Of a stretch of DNA of 64,000 bases, positions 53,931 through 64,000 are shown one piece after another. Position 1 is the stretch's first letter; each line of letters starts with the position of its first letter. Made by a program: the position numbers and the translations under genes. Below the pieces are notes generated by a model. That model saw nothing but the letters and a program-made list of their open reading frames with translations, was not told where the DNA came from and ran no database searches. Source of the stretch: Paralithodes platypus (taxonomy: Eukaryota; Arthropoda; Malacostraca; Decapoda; Lithodidae); NCBI GenBank assembly GCA_032716605.1, contig CM064480.1:44242846-44306845 (forward strand). Reading direction: 5' to 3'.

Positions 53931-56900
53931 CTATATTATAGGCTACAATAAATAAGTAGGCTAGGCTATTTTATCTATAGGCTAGGCCTAGTCTAATATT
54001 ACAATTTAAGGTAGCATTCAAGTTGACTACAGCAGGACTTACCCTTGACCAGGTATAGGCTATCCTAGTGTTTACTAGGCCTATACCCCTTTGAAAGGAC
54101 TAAGTAGGCTAGGCTATACAATTTAGGCCTACCCCTTGACCAGGTATAGGCTATCCTAGTGTTTACTAGGCCTATACCCCTTTGAAAGGACATTAGCCTA
54201 GCCTAACCTAACAACCTTACCTAACCTATTATAGTAGGCTATTATGGGTGGGGGCTGCCGCCCCCACACCCCGATTTTTGGTGTATTTGTCTATTTTGTC
54301 TGTGAAGTGGGAATTTTTTCAATTTGTCGATAACGAAAATCCTCCATGCGGACTATAGCTTATGGAGAAAAATATGGCGAATCTATTGTTGCCTATTATC
54401 TCAAATAAATTGTTTCTCATAATGCTGCAGTAGTGTCATTTAAAATACCAACCATTTAATTGTTTGCCTTTAAAAATGACCTAAATTAGGCTATAGGCTA
54501 CTGGAAGATTAGAAGAATCTTTAAGAAGAAATAGGTTAGGGTTATTGTCGTGCCAAAGCTAGATTATAGCCTAAATATAAAAGGAAGTGAACAAAATGAA
54601 ATATGCCGAAAAAAATCGCCGTCAAAATAGACGCGAAGTTAACCGCGGCGATCGCCCTATGTAAACATGACGACCGTACACCCGGTAACTACAGTGTACA
54701 TCCATCCCATTAAAAGTTACTGTGGGACACAAAATATGTTGAGGGGGTCTCTGCGGCTCTGCCCCCCCACGTCGGCCCGTCACGTATTATGATGTACGGT
54801 AAGTCATCATCATCTGTGCTAATTCATAGGATCCCCAATTAAGGACAAAGTCAATCAACAGACGAAATTAGCTCCCAAATTACAATAACATAGCGGCCCG
54901 CCGTTTATGGGCGACTTTTTACACGTCATTTTAAATGTTACTTTCCTGCCCTGGTCTAGGCCTAATAGATTTTTCCAAAGAATCAAATTGAAATTAAAAG
55001 GAAGTAGCCTAGCCTACAGTTTATAGGAAGGCTATTCCAACATGCATTCCAGAACTTAGGCTAGCCTAGGCCTAGGCTATATGAAAATTTGTGGGTGGTC
55101 TGCCAAAAAAGAATCACTAGGCCTATTAGGCTATGGGTAGGCTAGTATGGGGTGCATTTTGCAAATCTTCTGAACTCTTAGGCCTAGGCTAGGCTAAATT
55201 AAAACTCACAAAATCTGAGTAAAACCAGCACTAGAATTTTGTCTTGTCTTGTCTTGGGGGTTAAGGGCAACCTCAGGCGAATACTCGCCCGCTCCGGCCC
55301 TACCGTAGTCGCGGAGATCCTATGTCACAATTAAATTAGTTTAAAGTTAAGGTTAAAATTCACCACAGTGTCACTTTCACTCTAGGTCATTCGTAGAACC
55401 ATAACACTGTAAAGGCAACAACCCAATAGCAGGTCATCAGGTGGCGAACCAGAGACCTACAAACCGCGGTACTAGGGCCAGAGCAATGTCTTGAAGCAAG
55501 GTGCCCTTATCAACCAACCCCAGACAATCCAGTAGAAGTTGTCGGAAGGAATCCATCTTTGAATCCAGAAAGGGACGCCCATCCACATGCTCAGTGACGG
55601 GACGAGGCGAGGCTTAGGAGGCATATGTATGACGACCAGATGTAGGATGTGGAGGGGAAGAGGTACTGTACGACGATACATGGGATGCGGAGACTGCGGA
55701 GGGAAGAGCTCGTCAAAGTCATACGGTTCCTCAGGACCTCAACAATAACCGGGGGACGGCCGGTGCGGGCAATGGTTGATCGCCGTAGTTAATATAAGTT
55801 CGCGTCTATTTTGACGGCAATTTTTTTTTTAGTTAGGCTAGGCCTAGGCTATTTGCCCCCTGCTGGCAATATATATGATGATGACAATATGTCATGGGGG
55901 GTGATTGACCCCCTCAACATATTATTGTATCCAATGATCTCTAACCTCTGTATCTCAAAAAGGGCTAGACCAAATTGGCTGTAAATTTCCACATCTAGGC
56001 TATTCCTTGACAGATTTGCTCCCTCCAATTAATATTTATTAGCATAAATTCAGCCTCGTTTAGCCTATAAAACAAAAACTAACATTTGTATAGCCTAGGC
56101 CTACATATAAAAAGAAAAACCCCACTCGTACTGCAATTATAAGCATAAATATGAGTATCTAAGTTACAAAGCAAATGTTTTTGTATAAAATAAACCATAA
56201 AATTGACATCTTTCAACTGTTGAGGTCATAAATATAAAAAAATCTGATACATTAGGAAAAAATACGTTAAGAGTTGTGTTAACGGGTCTATCGTCCCCTT
56301 TATTTACGTAGTCGCACGCTCGCAGTTACATTCGCGTCTAATTTGACTGTGGTTATTTGCCCCTGCTGGTGATATATATGATGACAATAAGTCATAGGGG
56401 GATAAAGCACCCTCAACCCGTTATTGTATCCCACGGCCAGGCGTTGGGTAAATTGTTTTGTTACCGGCCGGCGGATTGAGGGTGGCTTTACCCCAGGGTG
56501 TCAAACGAGAGCTGAGTCCAATATTTTATGTCTTTATTATTGTATAAGCCTATGTAAAGATAAAATTATGGTTTATAGTTTAAATTATGTCTTTGGAAGT
56601 GATAAAGTGGCCAAAACAATGCTAGGCTATTCCAAGTTAATTTTCTTGTATTCCTTCTCATATTCATTCGAGTCTCCACACAAAATTGCTTCGGTTTGAC
56701 ACCCTGCTTTACCCCAGCAGTTAAATTAGAAGCGAATGTAGGCCTAACTGCGAGCGTGAGACTAGGCATTATAAACAAAGCTTTTGGTATGCCCACAACT
56801 ACAACTCTTACCAAAACTGCAATTATCCTATTTTTGTTTGTTTTTCAGTCTAGGCTAAATTGTGGAGGCTAGGCTAAATTATTTAGCTGCAATTAGCCTA

Positions 56901-57530
56901 GCCTATTTTTGTTTGTTCTTTCAGTCTAGACTAAATTGTGGTAGGCTAGGCTAAATTCTTTAACATGTGTACTATTGTGTAGGCCTGTGCTTTCCAATGA
57001 AAGTAAAAATATGTAGCCTAGCCTAATGCAATTTTACTAAAACCCAAGCTTAGGCCTACCTGAATATATGCAGAGCTCAACACCAAAAACAAAAACAAAT
57101 ATGTTGAGCAGTGAAATAAAATTAAGCTAGGCCTAGGCCTGGTTTTTCATAGGCCTAATAACCTAATGAAGTATACTATAGCCTAACCTAATTTAAGTTA
57201 TTTCACAAAATACTAATAGGCCTACCCAGCCCTCCTCATGCATTATTTTCCATTGTAAAATAAGTTTGTGCTTAACTGCAGTAATGAAAGGTAACCTATA
57301 AATAGGCTATTGTTGGCTAAATGTTGGCTGTGCAATTGTCTCGATTTGACTATTTTTACCTAATTAGGCCTAAAGCAGCCTGAGCCTATTCCCAACCCCC
57401 AAACTGTATCCCATGTTAAGCCCTAGGCTAGGCCTAGGCCTAATTCCACTCTCAATCAAAATTCGAACTGCTAAATTCGTACCTACCGGTAGCGCTGCCT
57501 AGGCTAGGCCTATATTTTTCGTGAATATAT
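53900..57530. repeat. AGGCCT/TAGGCT-rich tract with further copies of the ~200-bp repeat
   Basis: TAGGCCTA, CTAGGCTAGG and CCTAGGCC words are scattered at high density, with a direct repeat CCCTTGACCAGGTATAGG...TATACCCCTTTGAAAGGAC at 54042-54100 and 54132-54189. More copies of the 200-bp repeat lie at 54610-54790, 55765-55945 and 56325-56445. No gene was recognised. 55240-55740 differs in composition and was not identified. Confidence 0.75.
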
Positions 57531-57561
57531 AGAAAATGGTTTAAAGGAAAGACCATCCTAT

Positions 57562-58121
57562 ATTATGTTCAAATAATATATAATAGCACTGTGTATGGTT
57601 GTATTACATTTAAATAGTGATAGATGTGTATATTAATGGGATAAATACTCCGAAGTTCGCATACGTTCAGAAAATTATAGTGCAACACTGTTGCCAGATA
57701 CTAATCAATGCCATTATCATTATATCATAATGCATTTTACTCATTTGCATAATTTCAAATACCTAGGACATTAATATAATATTTTCCTATCTTTTTTGTA
57801 GTGATATTTGTATGATTTAGTGGTATATTGGTGTCTGTCTAGGGTTATAATGCATTGTGAAAGTTACCTCTGAATCTCTGACTTGGTAACAGTTCGGTAT
57901 GGGCCGGCTTAAGTAACCCTGCTTTCTTTGGGTACTACACGGCAAGAGAAGTTTTCGGTTCTGTCATTACTGTTCAAGGTAAACAGCAACTGCTGAATTC
58001 GACATGTTCAAATAATATGTAATAGCACTGTCTATGGTTGTATTAGACACAAATCGTGATAGGTTTCTATTTTATGTGGATAAATAGTATTAAGCTGAAT
58101 AAACTAAATACCGAAAGTTCA
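57562..58121 (+). repeat. Two ~110-bp direct repeats
   Basis: TGTTCAAATAATAT...AATAGCACTGTVTATGGTTGTATTA...GATAAATA...GAARTTCRC occurs at 57562-57662 and 58005-58121 at about 75 percent identity. The sequence between them and on to 59310 shows no gene. A GGGGTTCCCCGTAGGGAACAA palindrome is at 59023-59044. Confidence 0.6.
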
Positions 58122-59312
58122 CTAGAGTGGTTGTTGATACATTTGCTAGATATGAGGGAGGAGGGAGGTAGGAAAGAAGGGCAGGGTAAGTCACACAGGC
58201 AATTGCCAAAACTTTAAAGGTCCATATCATTGTTATTAAACAAAGCATTTGGCAAAGGGAGGAATTGTTAAAAACCTTAGCCAATACTCTGTCATTCACC
58301 AAAAATAAATTTGAATTATCATTATTATTTGGTAGGGTAGGTATGTATAGGTAGGTTGGCTAAATAATTGCTGGAATTCGTAGGGACTCGAACTGTTTTG
58401 AGAGAGTTAAATACAAAAAAATAATAGATCTGAATAATAAAGAGATTATGTTATTAAGCAACACTGGGGGATGCGTCGAAGCCTATAGACTGTAGACGGT
58501 AAACTTTGTGTGGGTAGCGAATGCGGTTTTAAAGTCATTTAAGAATAGACAGTTTTCAATGCTGCGGCCAAACTATTCCACCCATTTATATTCTTTTGTT
58601 ATCAAAACGTTCGGAATCGCGAGCCTCACCCAACTACGCAAGCATGGCTTTGATCATCGGCGTAGTTTTCAAGATGTGGAATTTTAAGTGGAATTCAAGG
58701 CTTTTTCAAGATTGCCGGAAAAAACCCACGTGCAAAAGCAAAACCTCTATAACATTTGCGGAGCATTAGTAGGGGAGTCCGTACAGTCGTTTCCTATGAG
58801 TGGGAGAGACGGTATTTAGGCGTCAAGTTTTTCGGGAAATCGGCTGCCACGGACCTGTTTGGCCGCCATGCCGGATGTTTAGCATATCAAACGTTGCCCA
58901 ATACAAAAACGCACCTCTTTTTGAAAGTTTAATCCCGATCCAAAAAGCGGTTCTGGAGTTATTGCGTCGAAACCGGCGCGTAAGAAGAATTTGGATGAAA
59001 AACCGGGTTTAATGATTACAATGGGGGTTCCCCGTAGGGAACAAACCCCTAATAAGCACTGGCAATAATAATAAAAAAAAGGATGTAATTCTGGGTGCTG
59101 TTATATGTAACAGAGTACAGTATTCTCTAACACTGACTCAGCACACATTTTTGTTTTTTATTCATTACAAATTTTATAGTTTAAGTAACCAAAGTGTAAA
59201 AGAATATTCCTAAACCAAAAATATGTTAACAATAGAAAACTATATATCTATTGTCACACAGCTATTATAAAATAATAAACACAGTATTCATATTTATCAG
59301 TAGGAAACTATT

Positions 59313-59313
59313 G

Positions 59314-59352
<39 letters not shown>
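59313..59352 (+). repeat. (CA)n microsatellite
   Basis: About 20 uninterrupted CA units. 59353-59936 holds nothing recognised. Confidence 0.95.
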
Positions 59353-59354
<2 letters not shown>

Positions 59355-59936
59355 GTATACACTAATCCACCATCCAACCCCTAACACACACACATCCCTA
59401 AAAGCCGTGTATGCATAATATGTAAATACACATACATATGTCTCCAATATTTTTTTTGGGGGAGGGAAGGGTTGTGTCTATGCAAGCTTTAATATTGCGC
59501 GTGTCTCGTGTAGGTGTAGGTGTGGACAGCTTGCCTGGTCTCCCCTATCATTAAGCTTCCTAGGCGCGGCTGCAAACGGTGGGTGTAGATGGCTAGTGTC
59601 CATTTGCATGTTTGTGCATGAGGGTGACTGCCTGCCTGGGAGGGTCGCCATGCACTGACTCTAGCCTGGGGAGTCTACTAAGGTGTGTTCGCTGTGACGT
59701 CACAGGGATGTTTGGGTGGCCATTAAGTGGTATTGTCGTGCATCAAACATATTAGCCGTAGTATTAACATGTTTTTGGCCATAAATGCCGTCATCTAAAG
59801 CCATATTAAGACATATGATGGGTGGGTAGGTAGGTAGTGAGTGGGTGGATAGCTTGATGAGAAAAGTGTTCTCAGAGGACAGAGTGAATAAAAGTGTTGA
59901 AAGGAAGAATGGAGTAGAAGAGTAAAAGGTGACAGG

Positions 59937-60272
59937 CTAAAGTTAAAGTTGAGGGAGATAGACAGGTTGGTAATGTTAAAGCTGAGGTGGGTAGACAGGT
60001 TGGTAAAGTTAAAATTAAAGTTGAGGGGATAGACAGGTTGGTAAAGTTAATGTTGAGGGGTAGACAGGTTGGTAAAGTTAAAGTTGAGAGGGTAGGCAGG
60101 TTGGTAAAGTTAAAGTTGAGGGGGATAGACAGGTTGGTAATGTTAAAGTTGAGGGGGATAGACAGGTTGGTAAAGTTAAAGTTGAGGGGGATAGACAGGT
60201 TGGTAATGTTAAAGTTGAGGGGGATAGACAGGTTGGTAAAGTTAAAGTTGAGGGGGATAGACAGGTTGGGAA
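59937..60272 (+). repeat. 31-32-bp minisatellite, about 10-11 units
   Basis: The unit carries GTTAAAGTTGAGGGGGATAG and ACAGGTTGGTAA. Single-base and length variants occur in the first units. The repetitive open frames on both strands are artefacts. 60273-60900 is unremarkable. Confidence 0.93.
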
Positions 60273-60901
60273 GGGGTCTCTAAGAAGTAACGAGAAACCA
60301 AGGATGCAAGAAAGAGCAAAATAGATGAGTAAAAGGTGGATGGCTGTCATCCTTGCATATTATCCAGACCAGATGGCTGGAGTACAGTAAGAGAAACTAG
60401 TAATTGGACAGAGGAAGAACAAGCTGAGAAGTGAGAAGTACAGTAGAAGACTGAAAGTTCTTGGGCTCTACCAAGTTGCTTCATTGATATTATGTTAACT
60501 GTACTTGAGCTTTATATTACGAGACTGAGACAGTAAACAGGTAGAAATATCAACGGTTAGCTAAATACGTAATTGTTTAATTATGATATTAAATATTTAG
60601 TTGCCATTAATGTTGCCTAAATGTTGACTAAATAATACAAAGCCTTTATAGAAGTATACATAATGCTTGATTCCAAGATTTTAAATACATTCATAGACAA
60701 ACTTTCAACTGTAGGCTCAAACGCGGAGGAAGCGTTTCCTTGTTCACTCTCCGAGCTTTCGCAAGCTTTAATTGGGAAAACAAGAGTCTGACGTTCAAAT
60801 AGGTAATACAGACAAAAGTATCACCCACATGATATATTTTCCCTCGACCCTTTGTTACATGAACATTTTATATTTCGAAGAGGGCAAAAGCCTATCTTTG
60901 T

Positions 60902-61261
60902 TTAAGGGGGCTCACCTCGTTTTGCTTTTCTCTCTCTTTCCCTCTCTCTCTGGCTTGTATCCATTCGGCCCCATTCAACATACTGTTTCAAAACTTTTAT
61001 CTCCATCCAGGTGTCGATTTTTTCTTGGTGAGCGGTAGCGAGTCAGCATATATTTTACAATGTTTTGCCAGCAGGCTAAATTTGTACTTTTTTCGATAGA
61101 AATATTTCTCAGGCGAAGCCAGATTTCTCCATACCATGCTGGGGAAAAACTCGACACCTGGATGTGAATAAGCGTCTTAAAGTAGTAGGCTGAATGGGGC
61201 CGAATAGACACAAGCCAGAGAAAGAGAAAAGGAGATAATAAAAGCACGTTTCTCCCCTTAA
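60902..61261. mobile_element. Palindromic MITE family P, copy C
   Basis: TTAA at 60902-60905 and 61258-61261. GGCTTGTATCCATTCGGCCC, CATCCAGGTGTCGA and the matching inverted arms. Confidence 0.82.
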
Positions 61262-61387
61262 GTTTATGGACATATACAGGGTGGCGCAGAATTGAGTTAC
61301 CCACTTGGCAGTAATTGGAAACACTGCCTTTCTCTACATTTGTATAGCTAAACATAGGCTGCATGGATCATCCTATGGATATTATAT

Positions 61388-61828
61388 TTAAACCTTTTCC
61401 CTGCGGGAGACGTTCCTGAACGTCATGGCAATTTACAGCAATCTACAGGCTTTTAAAGCCTCTTAAAACCTGTAAAATCGAGTGCAATGGAGCGGGAGCA
61501 CGACATGCCATACGTCTTTCTCCCAGCCAGGCAGCTGTGGCACTGAGAGCTCTGAGTCAGAGTCTCGCGAGACATACAGTGCTGCCAAAAGCAAATGTAG
61601 CGAGAAATTAGCGAGAATTACTCATTTTAGCGAATGTCTATGGTAGCGCTGCGGGTGAACCCGCGAACTACGAAACTCATTCTAGAGTCATTTTGAAGCT
61701 ATTTTCGTCAAGTTTACGGCTGAATACAATTCATGTCATTCAGCCACTTGCCTAATCAATGAGGAGTGCCTGAATGAGCCGTAATATGGCGGAAATAGGC
61801 GGAAATATGCCCACAGCGTAAGTGTTAA
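61388..61828. mobile_element. TTAA MITE nested in the fold-back element
   Basis: TTAA at 61388-61391 and 61825-61828. Left tip ACCTTTTCCCTGCGGG, right tip CCCACAGCGTAAGTG, only weakly inverted. GCGAGAAATTAGCGAGAATT repetition is at 61601-61620. No gene. Confidence 0.6.
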
Positions 61829-62273
61829 ACAATATTTTCACAACCATTATATACATTGCTTTTAAAATAACACCCCCCATTAAACGCAGAATACTGTAGG
61901 TAGTAGAAGCTACTGATTTTTTTTTGAAATTGCAATACAAATATAATGTACGTACATATATGAATTAGGATTAGTAAGACAAATTAAACGTAATAATGTA
62001 TTATTCACGTTTTATGTTAGGTATTTTTTTCGATTATTTTCCGAATGAAGTAGATACATACGTCGAGAGGACGAAAGTGTTCTCAGTATTGTCGCAAGTT
62101 TGATATCATCCGATATATCTAAGTTAGAATATAGCTTATTCTGTTATTACGTATGTCCTCTAAAATGATCACGTCATGCACTATTAGAGCCATATCATTA
62201 GTATGGCATATGAGAAAATAAGAAACTTACAACAATCGTGTAAACACCATCGTCTTCTGGACGTAGTATGTAC

Positions 62274-62591
62274 TTAACCCTTGTTCTATCAGCGACGGCT
62301 ATAGCCGTCAGTAGATAATTAACTCCACAGTCCCAGCGACGGCTATAGCCGTCAGTAATGTACTTTCCTTGTAACTGCCTGTACAACCCTGTACCTGGTA
62401 CCACGACCGTTTGAGCACTGCTCCCGATATGGCAACACTTCTCAGCTTATATAAGACTCACTGAAGGGTGGGGGAGCCAGTCATCTCTCATCTCTTGAGG
62501 TGGAAAGCCGTTCTCCCTTGCCAAAATGGGCACAGTGCTTGGGAATGCAGGGGACTTTTATTACTGTATCCTACAGTACTGGACGGGTTAA
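62274..62591. mobile_element. TTAA MITE with doubled GACGGCTATAGCCGTC palindrome
   Basis: TTAA at 62274-62277 and 62588-62591; ends CCCTTGTTCTATCAG and CTACAGTACTGGACGGG. CAGCGACGGCTATAGCCGTC followed by AGTA occurs at about 62289 and 62335. Confidence 0.75.
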
Positions 62592-63142
62592 TGCAATTAT
62601 TTTTAACTGTAGAAAACTAATAAATATCGTCCAAAATAGAAAGTAATAAACTTTTATTGTGCGTAATTCGTTTTATACATATCATTATTCATATACGTTT
62701 ATTTGAATTGCAACTTTGTAAATGTCAGCTTCTACTACCTATTCTGCATTTAATGGGATTATATATACTGTACATGCCAATGTATTTAATGGGTGTGATG
62801 ATATTGTTTGTTAAAATACATTATCCACAGAACCATCAATGCTGCCTACCGCTTAGCTATACAGATGTAGGGAAAGGCAGCGTTGCCAATGTCTGCCAAA
62901 TGGGTAACCAAATTCTGCGCTACCCTGTATATACTATCTATCTATCTATATCTATCTATCTAGCTCCATCCATATACTTAGGCACATACCCCATTATTAT
63001 TTGATTTGTTTTGTATTTTTTGTTTTTTTATCATTACTCACCAAATGACTTATCTTCTTGCTGTCCGATGTGTGTTTGCCTATTATTCACGGCCTTTAGC
63101 GGTGAGATCAACTCAATAGGCCTGATCTCATGACTTATTCGG

Positions 63143-63514
63143 TTAAGGGGGTCCACCTCGGGGTTTTTTTTCTTTCTCCCTCTCTCGCTCTCTGGGTTGT
63201 ATCCATTTGGCCCTATACAGCCTACTGTCTTAAGACTTTTTTCTCCATCCAGGTATCGAGTTTTTCCTGGCGTGAGGTAGCTAGCCAGCATATTTGTTTA
63301 AACTGATTTTGACAGCAGGCTAAATTTGTACATTTTTTGATAGAAAAATGTCTCCGGCGAAGCCGAATTTCTTCATACAATGCTGGCTCGCCAGGAAGAA
63401 ATCAACACCTGGATGGGGATAAAAGTCTTAAAACAGCAGACTGAATGGGGCCGAATGGATACAAGGCAGAGGAAGAGAGAAAAGGAGAGAACAAAAGCAG
63501 GTGACCCCCTTTAA
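63143..63514. mobile_element. Palindromic MITE family P, copy D
   Basis: TTAA at 63143-63146 and 63511-63514; AAGGGGGTCCACC and GGTGACCCCCTT tips with the family-P inner words (ATCCATTTGGCCC, GCTGGCTCGCCAGG). Confidence 0.82.
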
Positions 63515-64000
63515 AGCCTACCTCACCCCTCAAACAAATGTTTTTCTTGGTCTAGTTATATCATACCATTAACGCTGACTAATACATATCTTCTCATAAT
63601 GCTTCTAATGTATTTTTGTTATCTGCAGATTTGACAGGTAGTAACGGAATAAGGATGGAATTAAATATATCATGTAACCCTGGTGAGACCACTGGGTACA
63701 TTTTTGTGTATGCCCAAATTATTGGGTGCAAATAACTGTTTAGTGCAGAAGTAGCTATAGAGGTTTGACTCCTATTAGCAATGGCGGTGAAGTGGTTATC
63801 GCTGAGTTCTTTTAATATATTTTTAGGTTCTATTTCCTTTGTTAGATCGTGGACAACTCCTATACATTTGTGTGTTCTTTCGTGAAGATTGGATTAGGTT
63901 TAGGAAAGGGTAATGACAGGTTAGATTAGGATACCTTACTATTGTCTAGGTGTGGAGAAATAGACTTTAAATGAGGGCAAAGGGATATTACTTGAACTAA
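63515..64000. other. Unique-looking right edge
   Basis: No coding frame, repeat pair or RNA gene recognised. Confidence 0.4.

Larger units (their letters stand above)
61275..62931. mobile_element. Fold-back mariner-type element carrying two nested MITEs
   Basis: The left TACAGGGTGGCGCAGAATT...CATTTGTATAGCTAA and right TTAGCTATACAGATG...AATTCTGCGCTACCCTGTA are inverted over about 85 bp. Inner arms near 61880-61960 and 62670-62790 (GCAGAATA, GTAGTAGAAGCT) also pair. TA flanks fit a mariner-type target. No transposase. Two TTAA MITEs (61388-61828, 62274-62591) interrupt it. A TATC run follows at 62937-62965. Confidence 0.75.

Noticed and set aside
58800..59012. 70-codon plus-strand frame ending in an Arg-rich stretch
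   Set aside because: No recognisable domain or neighbouring gene context; it sits in an unassigned repeat-like segment.
59987..60350. Repetitive open frames on both strands
   Set aside because: Translation of the 31-bp minisatellite.

Overview
The window is eukaryotic, repeat-dense and almost free of host genes. The repertoire (CR1 LINEs with an esterase ORF1, Jockey-like and RTE-like LINEs, a Penelope-like element, a Ty3/gypsy element with about 1.8-kb LTRs, Academ-like and mariner-type DNA transposons, many TTAA-flanked MITEs, tRNA-derived SINEs, AGGCCT-rich tracts) fits a marine invertebrate. A decapod crustacean is my best guess, but that is inference only. I see no rRNA gene, no intact tRNA and no convincing host protein-coding gene. 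Nearly every coding stretch is a broken transposon gene.

Positions 1-16937 are best read as one minus-strand CR1-type LINE (SGNH/GDSL esterase ORF1, then AP-endonuclease) broken by three large insertions: Academ-like transposon 1 (517-6813, TSD TGA), an unidentified 3-kb insertion (8090-11099) and Academ-like transposon 2 (11298-16877, TSD AGT). Both Academ-like copies have long inverted repeats starting TAGTRRRG. Together they encode one protein family: N-terminal Cys/His modules, a PIN/XPG-like nuclease and a C-terminal Cys-rich (CXC) domain. Copy 1 is itself split inside the CXC exon by a solo LTR (3730-5642, TSD CAAC). Copy 2 is split by a second LINE, which is in turn split by a CR1 3' fragment, so up to four nested layers are readable.

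17-25 kb holds a GT-rich simple repeat, three of four same-strand copies of one Jockey-like LINE, a Penelope-like element with GIY-YIG remains, TTAA MITEs and tRNA-like SINE heads. 24.6-33.9 kb is a mariner/Tc-like transposase gene split near its 3' end by a Ty3/gypsy element (25155-33476). In that element RT is missing and RNase H lies downstream of integrase.

34-45 kb is a MITE field (palindromic, mostly TTAA-flanked) with a 44-bp minisatellite, an RTE-like LINE tail and a fourth Jockey-like copy. 45-48 kb is a minus-strand LINE whose N-terminus carries a 2A-like motif. 48.6-51.7 kb has three fragments of an RTE-like LINE. 52-53.4 kb is a Harbinger-like element packed with CACGAGT words, a perfect 36-bp hairpin and a nested SINE. 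53.4-57.5 kb is rich in AGGCCT/TAGGCT words and a recurring roughly 200-bp repeat. 59.9-63.5 kb has a 31-bp minisatellite, palindromic MITEs and a 1.66-kb fold-back element carrying two nested MITEs.

All identities come from reading motifs by eye; no database search was possible.
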